NCBI RefSeq assembly: GCF_001557875.1
Contig: NZ_LNRF01000012.1
Coordinates: 1 to 64,000 of the forward strand
Length of the DNA stretch: 64,000 nt
Direction of reading: 5' to 3'
From: Vibrio splendidus
GTDB lineage: Bacteria > Pseudomonadota > Gammaproteobacteria > Enterobacterales > Vibrionaceae
The position numbers were made by a program, and so were the translations under genes. Positions 54,194 to 63,229 of the stretch are shown piece after piece. Below the pieces are notes generated by a model. The model did no database searches. It saw only the letters and a program-made list of their open reading frames with translations, and was not told the origin of the DNA. Numbering within the stretch: the stretch's first letter is position 1; every line of letters starts with the position of its first letter.

Positions 54194-56971
54194 TTAGCCA
54201 AGCTCGGTATCTTTCGGGCGTAACTGAAACTCATCAATAGAGCCAATTTCCACACCTGCCGACAACTTCTCTTCCTCATCATGGGCATTACCGTGCGCAT
54301 GCATAATCAGACGATTTGCGGTGCGTGGTTTTAATTGACTCACCACAAAGCGCATCATGTCAGAGCGGGTTAGACCTTTAAGATCTTCCAACACACGCTC
54401 TCTCTGATTGAATTCCAGGTCCTTATTGCCTATCGCAACCCATAAGCGTTGAGCACGTCCTCGCAAAGTCGTATCGGGTGTCGAAATCTGATTCCAGAGG
54501 CCACGTTTACTGCTGTGCCATTGGTAGTTGTTAAGCTCTAACAACACCATATAAAAGGCGTTGAGGAACTCGTCTATCGAGGTTAATAAGTCTGCTGGAG
54601 CAGCATTAGGTGATTGTACATACAACACAATACCTGGGTGTCGGTTGAGCGGCATGTTGCCTGTGCCGACCATGTAACCTAGCTGTTGTTTGGTGCGTAT
54701 TTCATGGAAGAACGTAGCCGACATCAAATGGTTGGCTAAGGAATACAGCGCAATATTCTTAGGTGAAATATCAGGGCATTGATAATAAACCACGATCGCC
54801 GAATCATCTTGATTGCAGACTACTTCACGCTGGAAGCTGCCGTTTTCACCCAACATGATCAGTGGCCGTAGCGACTCTTCGTAAGCCTGATCTTGGACAC
54901 GCAGTGCGTCTTTTAGCGTTTCAGCCATCTTGTGTGCATCGGCTTTTTTCCAGTCGCCATACACAAACATCTCAACATGAAGTTCCGCCAAGATTGCTTG
55001 AACAAAAGAAGAGAGCTCATCGACCTCTATCGTTTCCAGCGCTTCAATTAACACGGAATAGGGAGGGTTATTTGGCTGAAGTATCCCGGTCATTGCATTA
55101 AACAGCTGCGAAATAGGACGATCTTGCGACGCATTGTTCCAGTTTCTGAGTAATTGGTGCTTAATTGTCTCGAAGCGTGTTGGACTAAAGTCGCGTGCTT
55201 GGAAACGTTCAAGAATCATATTGAGCAGTTGTGGTTGCTTCTCACTAAATCCAGACAGAGTAAGCGTTACACCGCCCTGATGGGTGTACATGTTGTAGCC
55301 CATACCGGCGATTTCAGCCTGATAGGTATCTTTTTCCAGCGAATCTAAGAACATCTCTACACACAAGCGTGTTTTAACGATATTTCTTGGGCTAGCGACT
55401 GAGTGCGGGCTGTCAATCGCAACATACACTACACCTTTTGGCACTCTAAATTGATGGTCTTGCAGGTGCCACAGCTTAAAGCCATCGAGCTCTTCTAACA
55501 GTTGTGGGAACTTAGCGTCACCTTCGAGTTCAGTCGGGTCTAGATCATAGCAAATAAATGGGTTTTTGCTTGGGAGTTCAAACTGCCAGCCGGGGTTGAT
55601 GCATGTAAAGCATTGAATTTGTTCAGCGCTAAAAGGTGTGACCGAGTAAGGCGTAAAATACCACTTCGCTTCTCTGTCATACTCGAACCCCTGAGCAACA
55701 ATGGTCGCACGCATGTTGTCGACGGTTAAGTAAGGTAGCAAAGAACGCTGTAATTCGTCATCAAAATGTGACATTTTATAATCGCCATACACTACATCTT
55801 GCTCTTGATAGTGCTGCATGTTGATCACAAGGTGGCTGACGACATCAAGTGGCCTTGCTGGTTCTTGAAAGCGGAAAGCGGACTCTAAAACGGCACGTTT
55901 TTCAAGGTAGCGCCACTCTTCGATACCTTGTTGTTCAATGAGTTTGATGTACTGAAATACCGCTTGGACGATGTTATCGGTTTTGGTTAAGCCTTCAATG
56001 GTTAATGAGCAACTGACTGTGAAATCGCGGTAGTTACTGCCGTTTGCGCCGCCCCCTGCAGAGAGTGACGTTATCCAGCCTTTCTCTTTGAGTTGCATCA
56101 TCAAGCTACCTTCTCCTTCGTAACCCAATAGGTGTGCGAAGAATGACAGTGGTTTAACACCGTAGTGTTCGTCCATGCTTGGCATTGGGAAGGTTAAGAT
56201 AAGTTTTCGCACTTCTTTAATCGGCTCAACATGGACTTGAACGCCCGTGCTTAACTCGCCGACAATCGGTACTTCAACCTTCTTGCCTTGTAGGTTGTGA
56301 TTGGTAATAAAACTAAAGCGATCCTCAACCCAGCTTTGCATTTCATCTAATGACTGATTGCCAGACAATGTCAGCGTCATTAAGTCAGCAGAGTATTGTT
56401 GCTGGTGGAAAGCTAAAATCTCTTGTCGAATCGTCTCGCCGCTTCTGTCGCCCAACGTATCGATATTACCGACAGAAAACTTCGAAAATGGGTGATTGTG
56501 ATTCACCAGTTCTTTGGTAACTTGGTACAAGCGTCGCGAATCGTCGTTGAGTTTCATCTTGTATTCGGAATCAACGGCTTGACGTTCTTTATCTAATGCC
56601 TCTTCGTTGAACAGCGGAGCGGTAAAAAATTGGCTGAAGCGATCGAGTGCGGTTTCAAACGCATTCAATTCAACATCAAAAAAGAAGCAGGTGTGCTCCG
56701 TTCCTGTCCAAGCATTGTTGCTGCCGCCATGCTGGCTGATAAAACTTTGGAACTCTCCGACCTTTGGATACTTTTCAGTTCCTAAAAATAGCATATGCTC
56801 TAAGTAGTGAGCTAAACCCTCTCGGTCTGTAGGGTCATCAAAATGCCCCACATTGACGGCTAATGCGGCTGCTGCTTTTTGAGCATTTTGGTCCTGAACT
56901 AACAGTACACGTAACCCGTTATTTAAGGTTATGTAGCGATATTGATGTTCATCATTTGGGCTTAAGTGCAC
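54194..56971 (-). CDS. Insulinase family (M16A, pitrilysin-like) zinc metallopeptidase
   Basis: A 925-residue M16 peptidase. The inverted zinc motif HYLEH is at 55-59 and the third zinc ligand Glu136 follows 77 residues after His59, the same spacing as in E. coli pitrilysin (His92 to Glu169). The four homologous roughly 230-residue domains of the clamshell fold fit the length; the C-terminal half lacks the zinc motif, as in the family. Unlike E. coli PtrA it has no signal peptide, so it is probably cytoplasmic and degrades peptides. It starts with GTG, with TTTGGAG about 10 bases upstream. Confidence 0.93.
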   Translation of the reverse strand: MHLSPNDEHQYRYITLNNGLRVLLVQDQNAQKAAAALAVNVGHFDDPTDREGLAHYLEHMLFLGTEKYPKVGEFQSFISQHGGSNNAWTGTEHTCFFFDVELNAFETALDRFSQFFTAPLFNEEALDKERQAVDSEYKMKLNDDSRRLYQVTKELVNHNHPFSKFSVGNIDTLGDRSGETIRQEILAFHQQQYSADLMTLTLSGNQSLDEMQSWVEDRFSFITNHNLQGKKVEVPIVGELSTGVQVHVEPIKEVRKLILTFPMPSMDEHYGVKPLSFFAHLLGYEGEGSLMMQLKEKGWITSLSAGGGANGSNYRDFTVSCSLTIEGLTKTDNIVQAVFQYIKLIEQQGIEEWRYLEKRAVLESAFRFQEPARPLDVVSHLVINMQHYQEQDVVYGDYKMSHFDDELQRSLLPYLTVDNMRATIVAQGFEYDREAKWYFTPYSVTPFSAEQIQCFTCINPGWQFELPSKNPFICYDLDPTELEGDAKFPQLLEELDGFKLWHLQDHQFRVPKGVVYVAIDSPHSVASPRNIVKTRLCVEMFLDSLEKDTYQAEIAGMGYNMYTHQGGVTLTLSGFSEKQPQLLNMILERFQARDFSPTRFETIKHQLLRNWNNASQDRPISQLFNAMTGILQPNNPPYSVLIEALETIEVDELSSFVQAILAELHVEMFVYGDWKKADAHKMAETLKDALRVQDQAYEESLRPLIMLGENGSFQREVVCNQDDSAIVVYYQCPDISPKNIALYSLANHLMSATFFHEIRTKQQLGYMVGTGNMPLNRHPGIVLYVQSPNAAPADLLTSIDEFLNAFYMVLLELNNYQWHSSKRGLWNQISTPDTTLRGRAQRLWVAIGNKDLEFNQRERVLEDLKGLTRSDMMRFVVSQLKPRTANRLIMHAHGNAHDEEEKLSAGVEIGSIDEFQLRPKDTELG

Positions 56972-57276
56972 AGGAGCATCTCCAAAGAAGGTGGTTTTTA
57001 AATTATGTACCCGATGATTCGGCGTGCAAACCTTGTGATCATATTTTGGGATATGAAGTGCTTTTTGGCGATTTCTAAATCACTTTTATCGATTTTTATC
57101 AGTAATTTATTTTCTTTTAACAAGGTTGTTAAGAAAGTCGAACTCTTTGGCAAGTGACTTGATATAATTATTTATATTGACTGCGGTTTCTCTGGATTGA
57201 GAGCCAAACCTAAGTAGCGTTTCGCTGATATATGGGATATATCGACTTTCGACATGTTACGAAGACAGGATTGAAC
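56972..57276. other. Divergent intergenic region, peptidase and sixA
   Basis: AT-rich. A perfect -10 TATAAT lies at 57163-57168 on the plus strand with only a weak -35, and could serve sixA with a leader of about 100 bases. The leader has an inverted repeat (GGTTTCTC with GAG..AAACC, about 57186-57211). No gene is supported here. Confidence 0.5.
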
Positions 57277-57741
57277 ATGAAAATATTCATTATGCGCCAC
57301 GGTGAAGCAGAACATTTTGCGAACTCGGATGCAGAACGAGCGTTGACCAAGCGCGGGAAAATGGCTTCTCTTACAGTGGCACAAGCTGCAAATGAGCAGG
57401 GGATTAGTCAATTCGATAAAGTGCTGGTGAGCCCATATTTAAGGGCACAAGAAACGTGGTTAGAGATCTCTCAGGCATTTTCTGGAAAGAAAGTAGAAAC
57501 CTGTGATGATATTACGCCTTATGGAATGTCCGACGATGTGTTTGATTTGACCTTAGCAATGGCTGAAGTAGAAAAACTAGAGACCATTTTATTTGTTTCT
57601 CATTTACCTCTAGTGGGCTACCTAACGGCAGAGTTTGCAACAGGCATGGCGCCGCCGATGTTTCCCACTTCGGGCTTAGCGTGTATCGACTTCAACCTTG
57701 AGACACAAAAAGGTGAGTTGCTTTGGAACATCAATCCATAA
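57277..57741 (+). CDS. sixA: Phosphohistidine phosphatase SixA
   Basis: A 154-residue histidine phosphatase. The RHGE motif at residues 7-10 (catalytic His8) and a second conserved His in FVSHLPLVGYL are present. SixA removes phosphoryl groups from His, in E. coli acting on the nitrogen PTS protein Npr. The open frame extends to 57232, but the ATG at 57277 with ACAGGA upstream begins exactly at MKIFIMRHGEAEH, the family start. Confidence 0.95.
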   Translation: MKIFIMRHGEAEHFANSDAERALTKRGKMASLTVAQAANEQGISQFDKVLVSPYLRAQETWLEISQAFSGKKVETCDDITPYGMSDDVFDLTLAMAEVEKLETILFVSHLPLVGYLTAEFATGMAPPMFPTSGLACIDFNLETQKGELLWNINP

Positions 57742-57783
57742 GCTCGTTGAGCTCTGTTTGATGACAAAGTTGCAGACAATTAG

Positions 57784-57823
57784 AAAGGGCATCTCAATAT
57801 GATTGGGATGCCCTTTGTTGTTT
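57784..57823. terminator. Terminator between sixA and smrB
   Basis: A 15 bp stem with one G-T pair (57784-57798 with 57802-57816), then a T run on the plus strand. It may also serve the convergent smrB. Confidence 0.88.
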
Positions 57824-57852
57824 TTTGGTGAGAGAGAATTCGTAAACCAGAA

Positions 57853-58383
57853 TTATTTCTCAGGAACCGAAAGCAAGACTAACAACGCACCGTTACCGCC
57901 AAATTCTAATGGCGCTTGGTGAAAAGCCATCACGTCTGGGTGTTGTGCTAGCCACAACGGCACTTTCTGTTTAAGGATGTGTTTACCGATACCGTGTTGA
58001 ACGCAGGCGCACGCCACGCTCTCTTTTACGCAGTGCGCAATCATAGCGCCAAGTTCACGTTTGGCTTCTTGTTGAGTCATACCATGCATATCGAGATACA
58101 CATCAGGAACGTAGACACCACGACGTAGGCGCTTTACCTCATATTTCGAGACATCATCGCGCGCATAGCGTGTCGGACCCTCTTCGCTAAGGTGTGGAAT
58201 GAACTCATCCGAGAAATAAAACTCGCTATCACTGGCTTGTCTTGCCGTTCGAGTAATTTCTTTTTGCTTGGTATTTCTTTTTGGCTGCTGGACTATGGTA
58301 TCCTGTTGCAACTTTTTAACGCCCTTTACTGCATCGTTGAACAGGGCGAAATCGTCATCAAAGTCGGTGTCTTTTTTGCTCAT
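57853..58383 (-). CDS. smrB: Ribosome rescue endonuclease SmrB
   Basis: A 176-residue Smr-domain protein. SmrB cuts mRNA between collided ribosomes so that tmRNA can rescue them. The N-terminal half is charged and partly helical (ribosome hook). The Smr domain (about 95-172) carries YLDMHGMTQQEAKRELG with the catalytic DxH and CVQHGIGKHILKQKVPLWL, the second motif. The open frame continues to 58443, across the divergent prmB start; MSKKDTDFDDDF at 58383 is the usual N-terminus. Confidence 0.94.
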   Translation of the reverse strand: MSKKDTDFDDDFALFNDAVKGVKKLQQDTIVQQPKRNTKQKEITRTARQASDSEFYFSDEFIPHLSEEGPTRYARDDVSKYEVKRLRRGVYVPDVYLDMHGMTQQEAKRELGAMIAHCVKESVACACVQHGIGKHILKQKVPLWLAQHPDVMAFHQAPLEFGGNGALLVLLSVPEK

Positions 58384-58445
58384 CAGGTTATGAATTCTAA
58401 TTAGAAACGTAATTAGCAGTATTGTAGCGCTTTTCGGAGACAATT

Positions 58446-59378
58446 TTGGATAAGATTTTTGTAGAAGAAGCGGTATCAGAACTACACACGCTTCAAGATG
58501 TGATTCGTTGGACTGTTAGCCGTTTTAACGCAGCTGGCCTATTTTATGGTCACGGCACTGATAACGCGTGGGATGAGGCAGTACAACTTATCTTACCTAC
58601 TCTTTATCTGCCGATTGATGTTCCTTCGTATGTAATGAACTCTCGTCTAACGAGCAGCGAGCGTCTGCGTATTGTTGAGCGCGTAATCAAGCGTATTAAT
58701 GATCGTACACCAACGGCTTACCTAACCAACAAAGCTTGGTTCTGTGGTCTGGAGTTCTTCGTTGATGAGCGTGTTCTTGTGCCTCGTTCTCCAATTGGTG
58801 AGCTGATCGAAGCTCAATTCCAACCTTGGTTAACTGAAGAGCCAACTCGCATCATGGATATGTGTACGGGTAGTGGTTGTATTGCTATTGCTTGTGCTCA
58901 TGCATTCCCAGACGCTGAAGTAGATGCGATTGATATCTCTACAGACGCACTGCAAGTTGCAGAACAGAACGTTCAAGATCACGGCATGGAGCAACAAGTG
59001 TTCCCAATCCGTTCGGATCTTTTCCGTGATCTGCCAAAAGAGAAATACAACTTGATCGTATCGAACCCGCCATACGTGGACGAAGAAGATATGAACAGCC
59101 TGCCAGATGAGTTTACTCATGAGCCAGAACTTGGTTTAGCTGCGGGTACAGACGGTCTGAAATTGGTTCGCCGCATCTTAGCTAACGCACCAGACTATCT
59201 AACTGACGACGGTATTCTTATCTGTGAAGTGGGTAACTCAATGGTTCACATGATGGATCAGTACCCAGAGATTCCATTCACTTGGATTGAATTCTCTAAC
59301 GGTGGCCACGGCGTATTCATGATCACTCGTGAGCAGCTCGTTGCTTGTGCTGATGAGTTCTCTATCTACAAAGACTAA
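58446..59378 (+). CDS. prmB: Ribosomal protein uL3 N5-glutamine methyltransferase PrmB
   Basis: A 310-residue SAM-dependent methyltransferase that modifies a Gln of ribosomal protein uL3. The SAM-binding motif MDMCTGSGCIAIA is at 137-149 and the catalytic NPPY at 207-210. The start is TTG with TCGGAG at 8 bases upstream, and the N-terminus MDKIFVEEAV matches the E. coli protein. It is divergent from smrB with only 62 bases between. In many relatives aroC follows; here a terminator does. Confidence 0.96.
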   Translation: MDKIFVEEAVSELHTLQDVIRWTVSRFNAAGLFYGHGTDNAWDEAVQLILPTLYLPIDVPSYVMNSRLTSSERLRIVERVIKRINDRTPTAYLTNKAWFCGLEFFVDERVLVPRSPIGELIEAQFQPWLTEEPTRIMDMCTGSGCIAIACAHAFPDAEVDAIDISTDALQVAEQNVQDHGMEQQVFPIRSDLFRDLPKEKYNLIVSNPPYVDEEDMNSLPDEFTHEPELGLAAGTDGLKLVRRILANAPDYLTDDGILICEVGNSMVHMMDQYPEIPFTWIEFSNGGHGVFMITREQLVACADEFSIYKD

Positions 59379-59397
59379 TTAGCAGAATGAACGAATC

Positions 59398-59430
59398 AAA
59401 AGCCGCACTGAACAGTGCGGCTTTTTTGTT
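59398..59430 (+). terminator. Terminator of prmB
   Basis: A perfect 13 bp complementarity (59398-59410 with 59413-59425) around a 2-4 base loop, then six T. Very strong. Confidence 0.93.
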
Positions 59431-59644
59431 TTTGGCGAGTCATACTTAGTTTGCCTCTATCTTTGAATAAAGGTTTTACTATTTTCGAGCAGGCTAGAAT
59501 ATTACGCTGGTCGTTTGGCGATTTATAATGTGAAGTACCGTTCAGTGCGAACGAAAGCAGTGGGATGAAGTTGATCAAGTTGCACATCTAATTCATATTG
59601 GAGCTTAAAATTTATATATTCTAGTGAGTTAAGGAGAATTCACG

Positions 59645-60286
59645 ATGAGCTTTGATACATGGATCTATTACTTATTAGCGGTGCTGATCTTAACGGCATC
59701 ACCAGGCCCAAGCTCTTTGTTATGCATGACTAAAGGCGTGCAATCAGGCTTTAAATTATCGATATTTACCGCGCTGGGCAGCTTAACTGCGATTACTGGC
59801 ATTCTAACCCTATCGTTTACCGGGTTAGGGGTGATCATTGCGTCGTCTGAAGTGGTGTTTAACGTTATTAAATGGACAGGTGCCGCTTACCTAATCTACC
59901 TCGGTTGGAAATCTTTGCGCTCTAGCCAACAAGATTATGACAAGTTATCGGATCAACAAGGCGGTGCTCAATTTGTCAAAGAAAGTGCTGCGCAGCATTA
60001 CCTCAGTGGCTTTATTGTTGGCGCGAGTAACCCCAAAGCTATCCTATTTTTTACCGCACTTTTTCCTCAATTTATTGACCCATCGATCGCTCTACTTCCA
60101 CAGTTTTTCGTGTTTGCTTTGACCTTCGCGGTGATGGAATTATCTTGGTTACTGGTGTATGCCTACTTGGGTGCGAAGTCGTCAAACTGGTTGTTTGCAA
60201 AAGGCCGAGCTAAGGCTTTCAATCGTGTCACTGGAGGCGTTTTTATTGGAGCTGGTGCATTGCTTTCGACGACCAGTCGAGCATAA
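59645..60286 (+). CDS. LysE family translocator (amino acid or metabolite exporter)
   Basis: A 213-residue inner-membrane protein with six hydrophobic segments. The N-terminal TASPGPSSLLCMTKGVQSG motif and GASNPKAILFFTALFPQF mark the LysE/RhtB superfamily. It probably exports an amino acid, homoserine lactone-like compound or other metabolite; the substrate cannot be told from sequence. AAGGAG precedes the ATG. It is monocistronic between the prmB terminator and a small gene. Confidence 0.92.
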   Translation: MSFDTWIYYLLAVLILTASPGPSSLLCMTKGVQSGFKLSIFTALGSLTAITGILTLSFTGLGVIIASSEVVFNVIKWTGAAYLIYLGWKSLRSSQQDYDKLSDQQGGAQFVKESAAQHYLSGFIVGASNPKAILFFTALFPQFIDPSIALLPQFFVFALTFAVMELSWLLVYAYLGAKSSNWLFAKGRAKAFNRVTGGVFIGAGALLSTTSRA

Positions 60287-60327
60287 CTTTCTGCTTTATC
60301 AGAGAGATGATTGATTACAGAATATTC

Positions 60328-60356
60328 TTGATGCTGTCATAAAAGGTTAATATTAA
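60328..60356 (+). promoter_or_regulatory. Sigma-70 type promoter of the small membrane protein gene
   Basis: TTGATG (60328-60333), 17 bases, TATTAA (60351-60356). A start near 60363 would give a leader of about 60 bases. Confidence 0.5.
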
Positions 60357-60367
60357 TGTGCTTGCTG

Positions 60368-60403
60368 ATATCGACATAAAGTCGATATATTGGTGTTACA
60401 CCA
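60368..60403 (+). promoter_or_regulatory. Two adjacent palindromes in the leader of the small gene
   Basis: ATATCGAC/GTCGATAT (60368-60388, 5-base loop) is a perfect inverted repeat. It is followed at once by TGGTGT-T-ACACCA (60391-60403), also perfect. Both lie between the predicted promoter and the ribosome binding site at 60414-60420, so they may be operators or leader hairpins. Confidence 0.45.
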
Positions 60404-60425
60404 TCACGTTCTCAAGGAGAGACAT

Positions 60426-60527
60426 ATGCAGCATCAAGAAATGATTCAACACAGTAATTTTGGCGTAATCAGTCGTACTTGGATTTTCTCTACCCTTTCT
60501 CTTCTGGGTATTCTTGCTCTAATGTAG
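60426..60527 (+). CDS. Small membrane protein, 33 residues, unknown function
   Basis: An ATG at 60426, six bases after a strong AAGGAGAG, opens a 33-codon frame ending in TAG. The first half is polar (MQHQEMIQHSNFGVISRTW) and the second is a hydrophobic helix (about residues 19-33, with IFSTLSLLGILALM), so it is probably a single-pass inner-membrane peptide with its N-terminus in the cytoplasm. It is preceded by a promoter-like sequence and two palindromes. I do not recognise it. A short ORF with so good a ribosome binding site and a hydrophobic tail is more likely real than chance. Confidence 0.6.
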   Translation: MQHQEMIQHSNFGVISRTWIFSTLSLLGILALM

Positions 60528-60828
60528 TCAGCTTCATGGCTCTATATTTTCAGTTTTTATTATGAAATCACTTGTTAAAAAGTCTTCAAAGTTAGAACTC
60601 TTTCTCTTATAAATGTGGCTTTTCTCATCAGGGCAGCCACTTAACTTCTTCTTAGTCATCTTCTCCTAGTTACCACTTTCTCTTAGTAACCTTCGTCTAT
60701 TTAATCACCTCGTTCTTTTAGTGGATTGGTTCGTTACTTCACCTCTATAGACAAGCGCCATCGCACGTCTGAAGTTGTTACGAAACTGTGATAATCTTTA
60801 ATCATCTTTTATCTACAGTGTGCCTCTC
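60528..60828. other. Intergenic region between the small gene and selO (about 300 bp)
   Basis: Pyrimidine-rich on the plus strand with many TTCTCTTA-like words. A stem GTGGCT/AGCCAC (60615-60620 with 60635-60640) has no T run after it, so it is a doubtful terminator. No promoter with a good match was seen before selO. Confidence 0.5.
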
Positions 60829-62286
60829 ATGTCTGTCTGGGATTCTATTTCATTTAACAATCGATTTACTGCATTACCTCGACTGTTCTATACCCCAATT
60901 CAACCTACACCGCTAAACAATGTTCAATGGCTCGCATGGAACCATAACCTTGCGGATGAACTCGGCTTTCCGTTATTTGATGATGCCTCCGAAGATCTGC
61001 TTGAGACGTTATCTGGCAATGTTGAGCCTGAGCAGTTTTCGCCTGTAGCAATGAAATACGCAGGCCATCAGTTTGGCTCTTATAATCCCGATTTAGGTGA
61101 TGGAAGAGGGCTGCTTTTGGCGCAAGTTGTCGCTAAAAGCGGTGAAACGTTCGACTTACACCTTAAAGGTGCGGGGAAAACACCCTATTCACGTATGGGC
61201 GATGGCCGCGCGGTTATTCGTTCAACGGTGCGTGAGTATCTGTGTAGCGAAGCAATGGCAGGGCTTAATGTCCCAACCACACGTGCATTAGCCATGATGA
61301 CAAGTGACACGCCTGTTTACCGAGAGAAACAAGAGTGGGGCGCATTACTGGTGCGTGCTGCAGAATCACACATTCGATTTGGCCACTTTGAGCATCTTTT
61401 TTACACCAATCAATTAGCTGAGCATAAGTTGCTGGCAGATAAAGTCATCGAATGGCACTTCCCTGAGTGTCTTGAAGAAGAAAAGCCATACGCAGCCATG
61501 TTTAATCAAATCGTTGATCGTACCGCAGAGATGATTGCGTTGTGGCAAGCGAATGGTTTTGCTCACGGGGTGATGAACACGGATAACATGTCGATCATCG
61601 GGCAAACCTTCGATTACGGCCCGTTCGCCTTCCTTGATGAATATGACCCTCGTTTGATCTGTAACCATTCGGATTACCAAGGTCGTTACGCGTTCAATCA
61701 ACAACCTAGAATTGGTATGTGGAACTTATCTGCATTGGCACACTCGTTGTCACCGCTGGTGGAGAGGGTTGACTTAGAAGCGGCACTTGAGCAGTACGAA
61801 CCGCAAATGAATGGTTACTTTAGTCAGCTGATGCGCAGAAAGCTTGGACTACTTTCCAAACAAGAAGGTGACAGCCGCTTGTTTGAATCTATGTTCGAGT
61901 TAATGTCACAAAACAAAGTCGACTACCCAAGATTCTTTAGAACGCTGTCGAACTTAGATACCTTGCAACCGCAAGACGTGACTGACTTAGTTATCGACCG
62001 AGATGCAGCAAAGCTGTGGGTAGATAATTACTTACAACGCTGCGAATTAGAAGAGAGTTCAGTGGTAGAGCGCTGCGAAAAGATGAGGCAGGTAAATCCT
62101 AAATACATCCTCAGAAACTACCTAGCCCAGCTAGCTATCGACAAAGCAGAGCGCGGTGATAGCAGTGATATTGAAGCATTAATGGTGGTACTTGCAGACC
62201 CTTATGCGGAACACCCGGATTATGAACACCTTGCAGCTCTACCTCCTGAGTGGGGTAAAGCCATGGAGATCAGTTGTTCTTCTTAG
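60829..62286 (+). CDS. selO: Protein adenylyltransferase SelO
   Basis: A 485-residue SelO (YdiU, UPF0061), a pseudokinase that transfers AMP to Ser, Thr or Tyr of proteins and is linked to redox stress. KGAGKTPYSRMGDGRAVIRS near residue 105, HGVMNTDNMSI and FDYGPFAFLDEYDP near 250 are the nucleotide and metal-binding motifs. E. coli SelO has 478 residues. The frame opens at GTG (60820); the ATG three codons later is chosen. Some SelO proteins have a C-terminal Sec or Cys; here the last residues are EISCSS, so a Cys is present near the end. Confidence 0.95.
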   Translation: MSVWDSISFNNRFTALPRLFYTPIQPTPLNNVQWLAWNHNLADELGFPLFDDASEDLLETLSGNVEPEQFSPVAMKYAGHQFGSYNPDLGDGRGLLLAQVVAKSGETFDLHLKGAGKTPYSRMGDGRAVIRSTVREYLCSEAMAGLNVPTTRALAMMTSDTPVYREKQEWGALLVRAAESHIRFGHFEHLFYTNQLAEHKLLADKVIEWHFPECLEEEKPYAAMFNQIVDRTAEMIALWQANGFAHGVMNTDNMSIIGQTFDYGPFAFLDEYDPRLICNHSDYQGRYAFNQQPRIGMWNLSALAHSLSPLVERVDLEAALEQYEPQMNGYFSQLMRRKLGLLSKQEGDSRLFESMFELMSQNKVDYPRFFRTLSNLDTLQPQDVTDLVIDRDAAKLWVDNYLQRCELEESSVVERCEKMRQVNPKYILRNYLAQLAIDKAERGDSSDIEALMVVLADPYAEHPDYEHLAALPPEWGKAMEISCSS

Positions 62287-62313
62287 CCTTTCACTATTTG
62301 TGAACAGCAAAGT

Positions 62314-62349
62314 ACAGATAGAGGTCACCAAGTTGTGATCTTTATCTGT
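62314..62349 (+). other. Long RNA hairpin after selO
   Basis: Bases 62314-62328 and 62335-62349 can form a 15 bp stem with two G-U pairs and a 6-base loop in the plus-strand RNA. No T run follows, so it is a processing or stability hairpin, or an operator of the next gene, rather than a standard terminator. Confidence 0.5.
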
Positions 62350-62442
62350 TCATTGTTCTAACTTTACAAACATGTCAATAATCAAACTATCGGTCAGCCT
62401 ATACACTATGTGAATAAGTTGTAAATTTAATAGGTTTGGGCG

Positions 62443-63171
62443 ATGCCAACAAATACTCGAATTCTCGTGGTGGATGATGACCAAGAAATCCGCGAGTTGC
62501 TGGAAGAGTACCTCACAAAATCGGGTTTCGATGTCTCTTCTGTGGGAGATGGTGTTGAACTAGAAACTCATCTGCAAAACCAAGGTTACCCGGATCTGAT
62601 TCTGCTTGATGTGATGCTACCCGGTGACGATGGTTTTACCTTGTGTCAGCGTGTTCGTAAAAATTCCAATGTGCCTATCATTATGCTTACTGCGGTATCG
62701 GATGAAACCGATCAGATCATTGGCTTAGAAATTGGTGCCGATGACTATATTGCCAAGCCGTTTAGCCCACGTCAGTTAATGGCGCGTATCAAAGCCCTGT
62801 TACGCCGCGTTCAAGTGGTTGATGACAAACCCAATGATTCTCTGCCTAAACAGATCACCTTTGGTGACTGGACGCTCGATACACTCGCACATCGAATCTC
62901 ACATAATGAAAGCTCGGAAGAGATGGATTTGTCGGGTAGTGACTTTTCATTGTTAATGCTGTTCCTAACTCGCCCTAATGAAGTGTTAGACCGAGATACT
63001 ATCTCTTTTGCCACGAGAGGACGTGAAGCACTGCCTTTTGAAAGGGGCATTGATGTGCAACTTAGTCGCCTGAGAAGCCGATTAGGCGATAGCGGTAAAT
63101 ATCCTCACTACATCAAAACCATGCGTGGCAATGGTTATATTCTTGCTGTGCCTGTGCAGTATGAACACTAA
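62443..63171 (+). CDS. OmpR-family two-component response regulator
   Basis: A 242-residue response regulator. The receiver domain (1-120) has acidic pocket Asp11-Asp13 and phospho-acceptor D56 in LILLDVMLPGDDGF, plus Thr and Lys (MLTAVSD, IAKPF). The winged-helix DNA-binding domain (about 140-235) ends in YIKTMRGNGYILAVP. It is followed 58 bases later by a histidine kinase. The signal is not known to me. I see no selO-specific reason for linkage other than adjacency. Confidence 0.93.
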   Translation: MPTNTRILVVDDDQEIRELLEEYLTKSGFDVSSVGDGVELETHLQNQGYPDLILLDVMLPGDDGFTLCQRVRKNSNVPIIMLTAVSDETDQIIGLEIGADDYIAKPFSPRQLMARIKALLRRVQVVDDKPNDSLPKQITFGDWTLDTLAHRISHNESSEEMDLSGSDFSLLMLFLTRPNEVLDRDTISFATRGREALPFERGIDVQLSRLRSRLGDSGKYPHYIKTMRGNGYILAVPVQYEH

Positions 63172-63229
63172 GTATGACTTACTGTTAATGAACTAATGCT
63201 AATGAAATATTGCCAATGAAGTATCTCGT

